The notes below the pieces were generated by a model that saw only the letters and a list, made by a program, of their open reading frames with translations, searched no databases and was not told the DNA's origin. Positions 37,885 through 46,742 of a DNA stretch of 64,000 bases are shown in pieces. This DNA is from Nitrospirota bacterium (lineage in GTDB: Bacteria > Nitrospirota > Thermodesulfovibrionia > UBA6902), in assembly GCA_016213945.1 (NCBI GenBank), contig JACQZF010000004.1, forward strand, positions 84,216 through 148,215, read 5' to 3'. How positions within the stretch are numbered: the first letter of the stretch is position 1; each line of letters starts with the position of its first letter. A program made the position numbers and the translations under genes.

Positions 37885-37913
37885 ATAATAATAATATCTC
37901 AAACAAAGGTCAA
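37885..37913 (-). promoter_or_regulatory. Candidate sigma-70 promoter of the FecR/export operon
   Basis: On the minus strand TTGACC (37908-37913) is followed after 17 bases by TATTAT (37885-37890), about 85 bases before the FecR-protein ATG. This is a good match to the vegetative consensus. The leader downstream is AT-rich. It would drive the FecR protein, beta-barrel, Wza-like and Wzc genes together. Confidence 0.5.
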
Positions 37914-37979
37914 AACATAACTACAGAGCTGTATACAACATTATGATAACATTATGAAAAAAACCATGAAGTTATATCC

Positions 37980-40661
37980 TTACTTAGTTATTCCAACTTC
38001 ATTATAAATTTCATTAACAGAACGTTTACAGTCTTCATGTCCTGAATTGATATCAAGGCATTTATTAAACTGATCTGCTGATAGCTGGGATAACCCCAGC
38101 TCCCTGTACCACATTCCGATAATGTAGCGATAATATGCTTTCTGAGGCCGTTGAAAAATTGCCAATCTCAGATATTCCAAGGCCTTTTCAGTCATTTTTA
38201 GATCTTTATAGTTTAAAGCTATTTTAAAATATATATCAGCATCACCGGGTTTGAATTCAAGTAAAGATTTCAATAAATTAATAGCTTCCTTATTTTTATG
38301 ATCTCTCCGGTATAAGTCATCAAGAGCATAATACAGGCTTTCATCAGCAGGCATGTGTTGAATTGCTCCGACCAGGACACTTATAGCTTCAGAATATTGC
38401 TCTCTTTTACGGTAACAGTCTGCAAAAGATAAATAGATTGAAACTTCTTCAGGATTATCAGCAATCAGATGCTGATAAATGGAAATCGCCTTATCATTAT
38501 TGCCAAGTTTTTCATAAAGCAGCGCCATATGCTTTAGTAATGACACCTCATGATTAAACTGCAACAGATATCTCTCACCTGTCTTTACTGCCAGATCCCA
38601 CTCCTCTACGCGACTAAGTCCGTTAAGATATGTAAGTGCATTCTTTGCAGAAGGTTCCAAAGAAAAAGCAAGTCTTAATTCATTTAAAGCTGCCTCCTGC
38701 TCATTTTTATTAAAAAGATATTCAGCAAATTCATTTCTATGTGCCGAATTTTCAGGCACAGCCGGTTTAAGACTCTCATAACTTGGGCTGACTATCCAAA
38801 TGCTATTAAGCACCTTTGGAAGAAAACCCCTATCCAGCAGCAACAGTACGCTATATGTTTCATATGCTTTTGCAAGACTGCCCTGTTTCAGATAAAAGTA
38901 ACCGAGTGAATAACGCGCAACAGAATTCATAGGCGCAAAATTCACCGCCTTAATAAATGCCTCTTCAGCCTCATCATTACGCCCTAATTGATTAAGCACA
39001 AAACCTTTATTTGAATAATAATAGCTGTTAACAGGACACACACTTATTGCATCATCATAATATTTCAGAGAACTGCTCATATACATCTCTTTCTCCGAGT
39101 TACTGCCGGAATCATTTGATCTTGAAACCAATAAATCACCCATGGCAGCCATATTTTCAGCATTCCCAGGATCCAGAAGAAGCGCTTTCTTAATGGCAAT
39201 AAAAGCAGATTCATAATCTTTAGACATTTGAAGACGCCTCGCTTCTTTCAGGTAACTCTCCCCAATATATGGTGAAACAACCAGAATAGATGACACCAGA
39301 AAACAAACAATAATAAACAAATACGTCGGCAGCCTCCACTGTTCAGGCACTTTAACATCAATCAGCATTAACTGCTTTTTACTATAGAGTTCTTTGGTTA
39401 CAATCACTGAGTTAACAGTTACCGCTAAACACACTATAAAAAGTATCGCATTTGAAGGTATATGAAAATTAAAATCAGTCATCCCATGTACCAGCAAAGC
39501 AAAACATCCGGATAGTGCCCCAATTCCTACTGCCTGCAGCCGGCTATGCCTAAAAGTGAAAATATCTCTCAGACCTGTAATAAAAAGCACCATTGTTCCT
39601 GATAAAACCGCTAATATTCCTCCTACACCCATTTCAGCCATTAATTCCAGATAATCATTATGCGCATGATTAATAAAACTTCTCGAAACTTCGGATAAAT
39701 AACGAGGGAAGACATATTTAAAAGTGCCTATACCTGTACCAAACCAAAAATTATCGCTTATCATGTTCAATACACCAGCCCAAATTTTCAGTCTATCTTT
39801 TCCGGCAAGAAAAGGGTCTTTTAATGTAACCAGCCTGTCCATTACAGGATCCTGCCCAATCCATACCATGGAGAAAATGAGAAGGAATGCTAAAGCTGCA
39901 GGTATCCAGTAGTTGCTAACCCTTAAACTTACAAAAACGGCAGAAAAAAACACCAAACCTGATAATAGCCCTATGGTGCCACCCCTTGATAGTGAAAAAA
40001 AGACGGCAACGGCAATAAATATGCAAAGCGCAAACAGCAGAAAACGTTTTGCACCATGATATGCAAAAGCAAGCCCGAGACCGAGCATGGCAATCATCTC
40101 CAGATAACCCGCAAAGTGATTGGCATTAACAAAAGTGAAAGAGATCCTGTAATTGCCTGATGAAAAGATTTTCAATCCCGGCAGGCTGCCGCTGACAAAG
40201 ATTAATCCAGCGATAGCAAACAGAGACCCGAATATTACTAATACCCAAACAAGTCTGAAAATCTCGTGTCTGCTTTTAAGAGTGCCTGTAAGATAATAAA
40301 ATAAGGCTGCATAACTGATAATGAAGTACAATTGCATCCTGCTCGCATAGGGGTAGACAGAAATCAAAAAAGAAAAACCTGCCAATAAGATAAAACACAT
40401 AATAAATGCGTCTAAAGGGGTGCGCCTGATCTTGATATGCCCTTTGCGTATCATCGATATTATCCATAAAGCGACGACAGATGACGCAAGTAAATGCAGA
40501 ACGGCAACGGACCATATTTCTACCGCGCCGTGTGCTAACGGGGCAAAAATAAGTAATAAATAGAAGAGCGAAGCCTCATGGGGAGTTTTGCAGTCCAGAG
40601 AAGAATATGGGCGATCTTTATCGTAACTTCTCATAAAGTTATTTACCCTGACGCCCCCCAC
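37980..40661 (-). CDS. O-antigen ligase/polymerase fused to TPR domain
   Basis: An 893-residue protein. Residues about 30-440 hold 11-12 membrane segments with the Wzy_C loop: FWFGTGIGTFKYVF near 310-323 and INHAHNDYLELMAEMGVGG near 334-352, including the essential His. One more membrane segment lies near 452-470. From about 480 to the end are some 10-11 TPR-like helical pairs (for example YYSNKGFVLNQLGRNDEAEE), predicted to be periplasmic. Such ligase-TPR fusions can glycosylate proteins (PglL-like) or attach polysaccharide. The start is either this GTG or the ATG at 40634, which has AGGG upstream. Confidence 0.85.
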   Translation of the reverse strand: MGGVRVNNFMRSYDKDRPYSSLDCKTPHEASLFYLLLIFAPLAHGAVEIWSVAVLHLLASSVVALWIISMIRKGHIKIRRTPLDAFIMCFILLAGFSFLISVYPYASRMQLYFIISYAALFYYLTGTLKSRHEIFRLVWVLVIFGSLFAIAGLIFVSGSLPGLKIFSSGNYRISFTFVNANHFAGYLEMIAMLGLGLAFAYHGAKRFLLFALCIFIAVAVFFSLSRGGTIGLLSGLVFFSAVFVSLRVSNYWIPAALAFLLIFSMVWIGQDPVMDRLVTLKDPFLAGKDRLKIWAGVLNMISDNFWFGTGIGTFKYVFPRYLSEVSRSFINHAHNDYLELMAEMGVGGILAVLSGTMVLFITGLRDIFTFRHSRLQAVGIGALSGCFALLVHGMTDFNFHIPSNAILFIVCLAVTVNSVIVTKELYSKKQLMLIDVKVPEQWRLPTYLFIIVCFLVSSILVVSPYIGESYLKEARRLQMSKDYESAFIAIKKALLLDPGNAENMAAMGDLLVSRSNDSGSNSEKEMYMSSSLKYYDDAISVCPVNSYYYSNKGFVLNQLGRNDEAEEAFIKAVNFAPMNSVARYSLGYFYLKQGSLAKAYETYSVLLLLDRGFLPKVLNSIWIVSPSYESLKPAVPENSAHRNEFAEYLFNKNEQEAALNELRLAFSLEPSAKNALTYLNGLSRVEEWDLAVKTGERYLLQFNHEVSLLKHMALLYEKLGNNDKAISIYQHLIADNPEEVSIYLSFADCYRKREQYSEAISVLVGAIQHMPADESLYYALDDLYRRDHKNKEAINLLKSLLEFKPGDADIYFKIALNYKDLKMTEKALEYLRLAIFQRPQKAYYRYIIGMWYRELGLSQLSADQFNKCLDINSGHEDCKRSVNEIYNEVGITK

Positions 40662-40677
40662 TCTCTCATAGTGCCAC

Positions 40678-40724
40678 TAATAAGTAGAGCTTTCTTGTGA
40701 AATACCTGAAAGCTCTACTTATTA
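40678..40724. repeat. Perfect 17-bp inverted repeat (hairpin) upstream of ligase-TPR gene
   Basis: TAATAAGTAGAGCTTTC at 40678-40694 is exactly complementary to GAAAGCTCTACTTATTA at 40708-40724 around a 13-base loop. It lies in the 170-base gap between the MBOAT stop and the ligase-TPR start, 17 bases from the latter. No T-run follows on either strand, so it is not a standard intrinsic terminator. It could be a processing, attenuation or protein-binding site. Confidence 0.8.
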
Positions 40725-40833
40725 TCTGTCTCGCTTTAGGGAAACTTACAAATACAGTTTGTGCCGTTACACTTTGCACTATGCCCCGATTTTTGAGATA
40801 CGCCTCTTGCTATACAATCAGATACAGATTAAT

Positions 40834-42315
40834 TTAAAACTGAAAGTAAATAAATTGATTTGTTTTTTTAATCAATAGCAGTATAAAAAATACCATTACT
40901 GCAAGCGCCGCTCCTTTAAAGCTCCATTTGACTGTAAATGGTATTTTATTGCGCTCATTAATTACCTTAATAATATATAAACAAATCATGCCTGAAAAAA
41001 TCAGGAGTGCCCAAATATATGACCATCCCGCAAATGGGTTCGTCATTTTTTTTATTCCAGAGGAAAATTTGTACATAAACGGATTCAGAATCATTCCAAA
41101 CATTAAAAGCGACTGTTTAAGTGATCTTGCCCTGAAAAATATCCAACCCGCCATAGCAAGCGGAAGCATTACGATCCATGCAAGCACTGGTTTGTTTTTG
41201 CTAAGATTATCCAACAGACGGACTTTTCTATACAGTAATACAATTAAGCTGTGATATATCCCCCAGAAAACAAATGTCCACTTTGCCCCATGCCAAAGCC
41301 CCATTATAGCCCATACAATAATAAGCGATTGGTTCTGCCTTGACAACTTATTATCTTCTGTTCCTACTGACAAACCACCCTCACTCTTCGTTCTGAACTT
41401 TTGTCCGGTAAGTGGCAGATAAAGATAATCTCTAATCCATGATGATAGAGAAATGTGCCAACGTTTCCAAAATTCTTTGGGCGACGTTGCAAAATATGGC
41501 CAATTAAAGTTTTCCGGGAGCTTTATCCCAACCAGTAATGCCGAGCCCATTGCCATATATGAATATCCTGCAAAATCAAAATAAATTTGAAATCCAAAGA
41601 GGAATGCTGCAACCCACACATCCAAAGCAGTCATAAATTCTATATTTGTAGAAAACCAGAAGTCAACCGCCGGAGCCACACTATCAGCCAATGCAACCTT
41701 TAGAAAAAGCCCTACAATAATGTATTCAATCCCTCGAGCAATATTCCCCCAGTCATTTTTTCTTTCCGATTGAAATTGCGGGATAACTTCATTGGCACGC
41801 AAAATTGGTCCTGCAGCCAGTTGTGGCCAAAAAAGAACATATGCGGTGAAGGTGATAAAATTCTTAGTTGGTTGTATTACACGTCTGTATGTATCTATTG
41901 TATAACTGATTGAATGAAAAGTATAAAATGATATTCCCAGTGGCAGAATAATTGAGATACCTAAATTTTTTGCAGAAAAGCTGCCTATCCCGGCGATTGA
42001 AAACAGTCCTCCTACATTATCTAAAATGAAATATGTATACTTGAAAAAGGCAAGTAGTCCTAAGTTAATGATAAGGCTGGAAACAAGCCATATTTTTCGT
42101 ATCGACGGAGTTTCAGTTTTTACAATCTTTCTTGCAGCTACATAATCAACAATGATTGTAAATAAGAGAAGAAACGTAAATTCCCAACTCCACATAGAGT
42201 AAAACCCCAAACTTGCAAGGGCAAAAAAGCCGGTTCTGAATCTATGAGGAAGCAACCAATGCATTGGCACAACTATAAAAAGAAATATGATATATCCCCA
42301 AGAGTTAAAAAGCAT
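40834..42315 (-). CDS. MBOAT-family O-acyltransferase (AlgI/PatA-like), copy 1
   Basis: A 493-residue protein with about 11-12 membrane segments, beginning MLFNSWGYIIFLFIVVP. Motifs are FPLGISFYTFHSISYTID-like (about 125-141), FAGYSYMAMGSALLVG, FWKRWHISLSSWIRDYLY, and LWHGAKWTFVFWGIYHS, with the catalytic His in the last. AlgI-type MBOATs pass acetyl groups across the inner membrane to a periplasmic SGNH partner that acylates the polysaccharide. The partner gene at 42315-43424 is directly upstream, sharing one base (TAATG). Acetyl is the usual donor but is not proven here. Confidence 0.9.
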   Translation of the reverse strand: MLFNSWGYIIFLFIVVPMHWLLPHRFRTGFFALASLGFYSMWSWEFTFLLLFTIIVDYVAARKIVKTETPSIRKIWLVSSLIINLGLLAFFKYTYFILDNVGGLFSIAGIGSFSAKNLGISIILPLGISFYTFHSISYTIDTYRRVIQPTKNFITFTAYVLFWPQLAAGPILRANEVIPQFQSERKNDWGNIARGIEYIIVGLFLKVALADSVAPAVDFWFSTNIEFMTALDVWVAAFLFGFQIYFDFAGYSYMAMGSALLVGIKLPENFNWPYFATSPKEFWKRWHISLSSWIRDYLYLPLTGQKFRTKSEGGLSVGTEDNKLSRQNQSLIIVWAIMGLWHGAKWTFVFWGIYHSLIVLLYRKVRLLDNLSKNKPVLAWIVMLPLAMAGWIFFRARSLKQSLLMFGMILNPFMYKFSSGIKKMTNPFAGWSYIWALLIFSGMICLYIIKVINERNKIPFTVKWSFKGAALAVMVFFILLLIKKTNQFIYFQF

Positions 42316-43424
42316 TAATATCCCCTCTGTTCAATAAAACTGTCCATACTTGTTCCTAGCAAACGATGCCCGTTCACGTTAAAATGAAAATGATCCGGCA
42401 AATCAGAATTTGTGAGCCCATAGTCTTGAGGGGGCACCAACGCTTCAAAATCGATATATTCAACGCCATTCGCATGTAATTTACCGACAAATTCTTTAAA
42501 AAACTCGTCATATGCCACCCTGTCGTTATAAAAGTCCTTCCCAATTAAAATCGGCTGCCTGTAAAAAACAAGTTTAACTCCATCGTATTTTGTAATTTTT
42601 ATCAAGGCGTCTAATGCATGAAGGCTCCATTTAATTTTATCGACAGGAACAAGTTGGGCTTCTCTTTTGTAAACTCTGAATATCAATCCGGCTACCTTTT
42701 CACGGAAATATAAATCAATTTCACCTTTCAGTCTCCCCCTGAAGCTATATGGCTTCCAAAAGTCTTCAATCCACGTTACAAGTTTCATTTCAACTGCTTC
42801 CTGGGGAGTCTCACTCCTTTCACTCCTCTCAACCGGGTTAGAGATTTTTATTTTATCCAATCCTTCAACTTCCTTTTCGAGTATTTTTATCCCCTCACCG
42901 CCAACGCGCATTAATTCATCTGTGACCCTAACCTGCAAACTATTCCTGAACCCGTTTTCCTTAAGATCATCAAAGGTCACTGCAAAAATCAGTATGTCAG
43001 GTTTTATCCCTCCATCACGAACAGCCAAATAGGCTGCAAGAAGCTCATACATTGTTGCATTGCCATGTGATATCTGAAAATATCTTAGTGAAGAGCCGCG
43101 ATTTTTTGATCGCTCATTTGCATAGAATAGTGCAATGGAATCCTCATCATGCGGATTACTTAACGAATGCAACTGGGATGCGCCAAGCCACAAAGCAATC
43201 TTATTAGCCTCTGCCTTTGATTTTCTCATAGATGCAAAAAGCTTTGAATTTGGCCCTTTAACCATTAAACCATCAAAGAAACATTCCTCAAACCCTTTAT
43301 ACCTATTTCCAAATCCAGTTATTGCAGGGTCAAAATGTTCCGCCCTCTTAGCAAAGAACGAAAAGACAATCACTCCAGCAATAACTGCACTTATGATAAT
43401 TATCAGACTAATTATTTTTTTCAT
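42315..43424 (-). CDS. AlgJ/DltD-like SGNH-type periplasmic acyltransferase partner
   Basis: A 369-residue protein with an N-terminal membrane anchor (about 4-24) and a periplasmic domain. WLGASQLHS near 79-87 is the block I nucleophile motif, with Gly-Ala-Ser in place of Gly-Asp-Ser. LPDHFHFNVNGHRLLG near the C-terminus provides the Asp-x2-His pair. This arrangement is found in MBOAT partners such as AlgJ and DltD-like proteins. It probably transfers the acetyl group delivered by the adjacent MBOAT to the EPS. It overlaps that gene by one base. Confidence 0.75.
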   Translation of the reverse strand: MKKIISLIIIISAVIAGVIVFSFFAKRAEHFDPAITGFGNRYKGFEECFFDGLMVKGPNSKLFASMRKSKAEANKIALWLGASQLHSLSNPHDEDSIALFYANERSKNRGSSLRYFQISHGNATMYELLAAYLAVRDGGIKPDILIFAVTFDDLKENGFRNSLQVRVTDELMRVGGEGIKILEKEVEGLDKIKISNPVERSERSETPQEAVEMKLVTWIEDFWKPYSFRGRLKGEIDLYFREKVAGLIFRVYKREAQLVPVDKIKWSLHALDALIKITKYDGVKLVFYRQPILIGKDFYNDRVAYDEFFKEFVGKLHANGVEYIDFEALVPPQDYGLTNSDLPDHFHFNVNGHRLLGTSMDSFIEQRGY

Positions 43425-43445
43425 GGTAATCTTAGACAGTATCTG

Positions 43446-43604
43446 TTAAAAAAGTGCGTATATGAATGGCGCAAGCGCGGAACCCTCGGTGAAGATTATC
43501 AATACGCCGAGCAGAAGCAGAAAAACAACAATCGGCCCAAGCCACCATTTTTTACGCTCTTTGAGAAATCCCCAGAATTCTCTTATGATTGATAGCTTGC
43601 TCAT
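43446..43604 (-). CDS. DUF5989/SxtK-like 52-residue membrane microprotein, copy 2
   Basis: The short frame from the ATG at 43604 encodes 52 residues that differ from copy 1 (4987-5145) only at positions 8, 27 and 34. It has the same basic-aromatic N-terminus, a single membrane segment at about 22-39, and the TEGSALAPF tail. Bases before the ATG (GAAGACGATAAA versus GGAGATGATAAA) and just after the stop are also conserved. That supports duplication of the whole small gene. Here it sits between two SGNH-domain genes and next to an MBOAT, with no carbamoyltransferase nearby. Function unknown. Confidence 0.85.
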   Translation of the reverse strand: MSKLSIIREFWGFLKERKKWWLGPIVVFLLLLGVLIIFTEGSALAPFIYALF

Positions 43605-43639
43605 TTTATCGTCTTCGTATCTTTATACGTAAATCATTT

Positions 43640-43664
43640 CTTACATGTTACTTCACCATGTAAG
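43640..43664. repeat. Intergenic 8-bp hairpin upstream of DUF5989 copy 2
   Basis: CTTACATG (43640-43647) pairs with CATGTAAG (43657-43664) around nine bases. It lies between the end of the SGNH hydrolase gene and the DUF5989 start. No T-run follows. It may be an operator or an mRNA stem. Confidence 0.45.
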
Positions 43665-43681
43665 AGTAGCTATACTTTCTA

Positions 43682-44773
43682 CTACAGCTTTTCAGCCCAA
43701 ATTCGTTCTTTCACAAAAGCCGAAAGCCAATCTCCGATTAACTCGTGCCCTAATGGCCTGAGATGTTTATCAACTTTATAATTAATTTCTAATAATGGAT
43801 AGCTTTCAAATATTTGTTTTTGTACATCAACTAAAAATGTTTTATTATTAAGTAGTAATAACTCTGTTGGGAGGTTGCTGTAACTTTGTTTTTTATTAAT
43901 CATCTCAGGAATATCCAATATTATTACAGAAATATTATGCTTATACCCTTCTTGAATAAACTCATTTAAAAGCATTGCAGTAAGTTCGTTCTCCTTCGCG
44001 GTTATTTTTTCCTTCACAGGCACATAAGAATCAATTTTATGTGCCTTCCCTATTGTTCTTATAATACTATAAGAAATGCGGTTACGTAAAAAGTTTACAA
44101 AATGAGAATGCTGACTTAAAAAAGTGTAACCAGGTACCTTATTTAATCTGTCACGAATAAATAAAGCAGGTGCAAATACTTCAGCATTTCGAATCAGTTT
44201 GCCATTTTCTACTTTAAATAGATTTGAAATAATATTATTAAAATGATCATTAGGAAAATAACCAAGAATAACTAAGTCTGGATTATAATTAAAACCTTCT
44301 TTGCGAAGTTTGATCAGCTCTTCAGCCGTACCAAATCCTGATACGCCCATATTAATGACTTCAACTTTTTTAACCAAAGAAAGCTTTTTTTCAAGTATTG
44401 CAGAAAATGTTTCCTTATCTTCAACCCCATATCCAAATGTAACAGAATCCCCCAATACAATGATTCTATAAACATCGCTATCTTTTGTTATTGAATACTC
44501 CTTCTTGCCACGAAATCCTTGAGAATTAGTGGCGATTTTATGACTGAATTCAGGCGTAATAATTTCACCATTAACATTGTTCAAATGTTTTCGAATACCA
44601 TATGAACTTGTTTCGACATATCTTGGAATTATAAGTTGCGGATTAAATAATCTAAAAGACCATTCTAATACAGCAAACAAAAGAACACAAGAAATAATTA
44701 TTAAAAAAAGGTTAACAAAAATATTTCTAATGTTATTAATAATAGCGACTCTTAACTTAAAAGAGTGTCTCAT
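43682..44773 (-). CDS. SGNH/GDSL-type membrane-anchored esterase or acyltransferase
   Basis: A 363-residue protein with a membrane segment at about 17-38. The four SGNH blocks are IIVLGDSVTFGYG near 104-116 (catalytic Ser), INMGVSGFGTAEE (Gly), LGYFPNDHFNN (Asn) and DKHLRPLGHELIG near the C-terminus (Asp, His). A complete set means an active serine hydrolase or acyltransferase. It may deacetylate or transacetylate EPS together with the MBOAT cassette. The gene is AT-rich. It is the first gene of this cassette after the WecA-type gene. Confidence 0.8.
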   Translation of the reverse strand: MRHSFKLRVAIINNIRNIFVNLFLIIISCVLLFAVLEWSFRLFNPQLIIPRYVETSSYGIRKHLNNVNGEIITPEFSHKIATNSQGFRGKKEYSITKDSDVYRIIVLGDSVTFGYGVEDKETFSAILEKKLSLVKKVEVINMGVSGFGTAEELIKLRKEGFNYNPDLVILGYFPNDHFNNIISNLFKVENGKLIRNAEVFAPALFIRDRLNKVPGYTFLSQHSHFVNFLRNRISYSIIRTIGKAHKIDSYVPVKEKITAKENELTAMLLNEFIQEGYKHNISVIILDIPEMINKKQSYSNLPTELLLLNNKTFLVDVQKQIFESYPLLEINYKVDKHLRPLGHELIGDWLSAFVKERIWAEKL

Positions 44774-44860
44774 TTTATATCTCCTCGATCATTGATGTAA
44801 AAGAATTTCCAGATGGCGATATTCTTCGCCTCTTAACCCCAAAATTCTTCTTTGCACGTC

Positions 44861-45958
44861 TTAATCATATTTAACAGAAAACATAGCAAAAAAATAGACG
44901 AGAAAAACTATCACAAAAATAAAAAACATATTGTAATCAGAAACTTTAAGAACCGTGCCCAATATAGCTGTAATTGAAGATATTAAAGACAGTGCCAAGA
45001 TAACTATAACACTGCCATTAATTTTCAATCCAAAACTCAAAAGCATATGATGCAAGTGTGTCTTATCAGCAAAAAAAGGACTCTTGCCTCGTAGCATTCT
45101 TTTTATCATTACAGTCAATGTGTCAGCAATTGGAATAGCAAGTATCATAAGAGCGGCCATCGGGGGGACAATGCCATAACCACCCTGCGTAATAGAGATT
45201 GAGAGGAAAGCTAGTGAGAAACCAAGAAAAAAACTCCCTGCATCACCCATAAACAATGTGGAAGGATACCAGTTGAATTTAAGAAAACCCAGCACCGAGC
45301 CACTCAATGCAAGACTAAGCAGCATAAGCTCAATCTGCCCATTTATAAAAGCAAGGATTGCAAAGGAAATAAACGCAATAAGTGAAACCCCTCCCGCAAG
45401 TCCATCAAGTCCGTCAATCATGTTTATTGCATTTATAACGCCTATCGTACAAAAAACTGTTACAGGAAACATAAAATAACCAAGGTCAATAGAGCCGAAA
45501 GATAATAGGTCGCCAAAAGATGATAAGGCTGTCTTGCTGTAATAAATCATGATCGATGATGCCATGACCTGCGCTATCAATTTCCAGCTGTAATGAAGGT
45601 CACTAAAATCATCCAAAAAACCGACAACCCCAAGCATAATGACTGCCGAATAATACCCCCTCAAATTTATATTATCGGGAGGCACAAATATTATACTGCT
45701 TAATGAAACAACAATGATCATTCCTATCCCTCCAACTAACGGCTTGGGAATGTTGTGTACTTTGCGCACCTTATCAGGATTGTCCATCAAACTGTACATC
45801 TTAGTTGAGGTTCCACCTTTAGTTACAATAAGAGTGGAAGCAATATCTCTAAGTTTAGGCATAACCAGAAGCATTCCGCCCAATGTAGTTATGAAAACAA
45901 GAACAGCCTTTATTGAAACAATCAGCACAAATCCATTTTGTTTGAATATATTTATCAT
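44861..45958 (-). CDS. WecA/MraY-family undecaprenyl-phosphate sugar-1-phosphate transferase
   Basis: A 365-residue protein with about 10-11 membrane segments. It has GVVGFLDDFSDLHYSWKL near 113-130 with the catalytic/metal Asp pair, INMIDGLDGLAGG near 175-187, FMGDAGSFFLGF, and DKTHLHHMLL near 292-301 as the His-rich loop of the WecA branch. It transfers HexNAc-1-phosphate (or a related sugar phosphate) to undecaprenyl phosphate and so starts the repeat unit. It is the only recognisable initiating transferase in the window. No PglB/EpsL-type bacterial sugar transferase was seen. Confidence 0.9.
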   Translation of the reverse strand: MINIFKQNGFVLIVSIKAVLVFITTLGGMLLVMPKLRDIASTLIVTKGGTSTKMYSLMDNPDKVRKVHNIPKPLVGGIGMIIVVSLSSIIFVPPDNINLRGYYSAVIMLGVVGFLDDFSDLHYSWKLIAQVMASSIMIYYSKTALSSFGDLLSFGSIDLGYFMFPVTVFCTIGVINAINMIDGLDGLAGGVSLIAFISFAILAFINGQIELMLLSLALSGSVLGFLKFNWYPSTLFMGDAGSFFLGFSLAFLSISITQGGYGIVPPMAALMILAIPIADTLTVMIKRMLRGKSPFFADKTHLHHMLLSFGLKINGSVIVILALSLISSITAILGTVLKVSDYNMFFIFVIVFLVYFFAMFSVKYD

Positions 45959-46074
45959 AATAAGAAATTATATGATTATATCATAATATTACAGATCTAA
46001 TGCGTAGGTTGATTATTAATGTTACAGATATCTAACTATAGGTTTAATAAGAAATACTTGTGCTAAAATATCAA

Positions 46075-46704
46075 ATGGTCCGGGTAAAAATATGCGGCAT
46101 CACTAACTTGGAGGATGCTGAAGCTGCTGTTAAGTTCGGCGCAGACGCATTGGGTTTTGTGTTTTACAGTAAAAGCCCAAGAGTCGTCAGTCCTGATAAT
46201 GCAAAAGCCATTATTTCATCTCTCCCGCCTTTCATAAGTACTGTTGGTGTTTTTGTCGATGAAGATAAAACCTCGATAGAAAAGATTGCTGCCTATACAG
46301 GTTTAAGTGTGATTCAGCTTCATGGAGCTGAACCGCCCCAAGCATGCAGTTTCAGCCAGAAGGTCATAAAAGCAATAAGGGTAAAGGAACTTACTGACCT
46401 TGAGTATTTGAAAAATTATTCTTCAGTATCAGCTTTTCTTCTTGATTCCTATTCTCCTGATTCCTATGGTGGAACAGGACAGGTCTTTAACTGGGACATA
46501 GCTGTTGAAGCTAAAAAGTTCGGCAATGTAATTCTGGCCGGAGGTCTCAATTATATGAATATTGAAAAAGCTATACGCACTGTCAAACCTTATGGTATTG
46601 ATGTGGCCACAGGCGTAGAAGGAGTTTTAAAAGGAAAGAAAGACCTGATGAAACTAAAACTGTTTTTAGAAAAAGCAATTAACGCAGCAAAAAGCCTAAG
46701 ATAG
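46075..46704 (+). CDS. trpF: Phosphoribosylanthranilate isomerase
   Basis: The start is set at the ATG at 46075, since the family begins with VRVKICGITNLEDA; the GTG at 46060 would add five residues. The enzyme has the usual 200-210-residue TIM barrel. Cys in KICGIT is the general base. FVFYSKSPRVVSP, IQLHG, and the phosphate-binding ILAGGLNYMNIEKAI and GIDVATGVEG near the end are all present. It catalyses the Amadori rearrangement of phosphoribosylanthranilate in tryptophan synthesis. In this window it is separated from trpB/trpA by a PLD gene and an inverted MBOAT pair. Confidence 0.93.
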   Translation: MVRVKICGITNLEDAEAAVKFGADALGFVFYSKSPRVVSPDNAKAIISSLPPFISTVGVFVDEDKTSIEKIAAYTGLSVIQLHGAEPPQACSFSQKVIKAIRVKELTDLEYLKNYSSVSAFLLDSYSPDSYGGTGQVFNWDIAVEAKKFGNVILAGGLNYMNIEKAIRTVKPYGIDVATGVEGVLKGKKDLMKLKLFLEKAINAAKSLR

Positions 46705-46742
46705 TTTTATGAGCTTTTTTGGCAAAGGGAAATATCACTTCA

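Noticed and set aside
40725..40833. A sigma-54-type promoter in the MBOAT/ligase gap
   Set aside because: A TTTGCA is present, but no GG-containing -24 element at the needed spacing.
45959..46074. TAAAAT with extended -10 close to trpF
   Set aside because: It lies about five bases from the chosen ATG, too close to act as its promoter.
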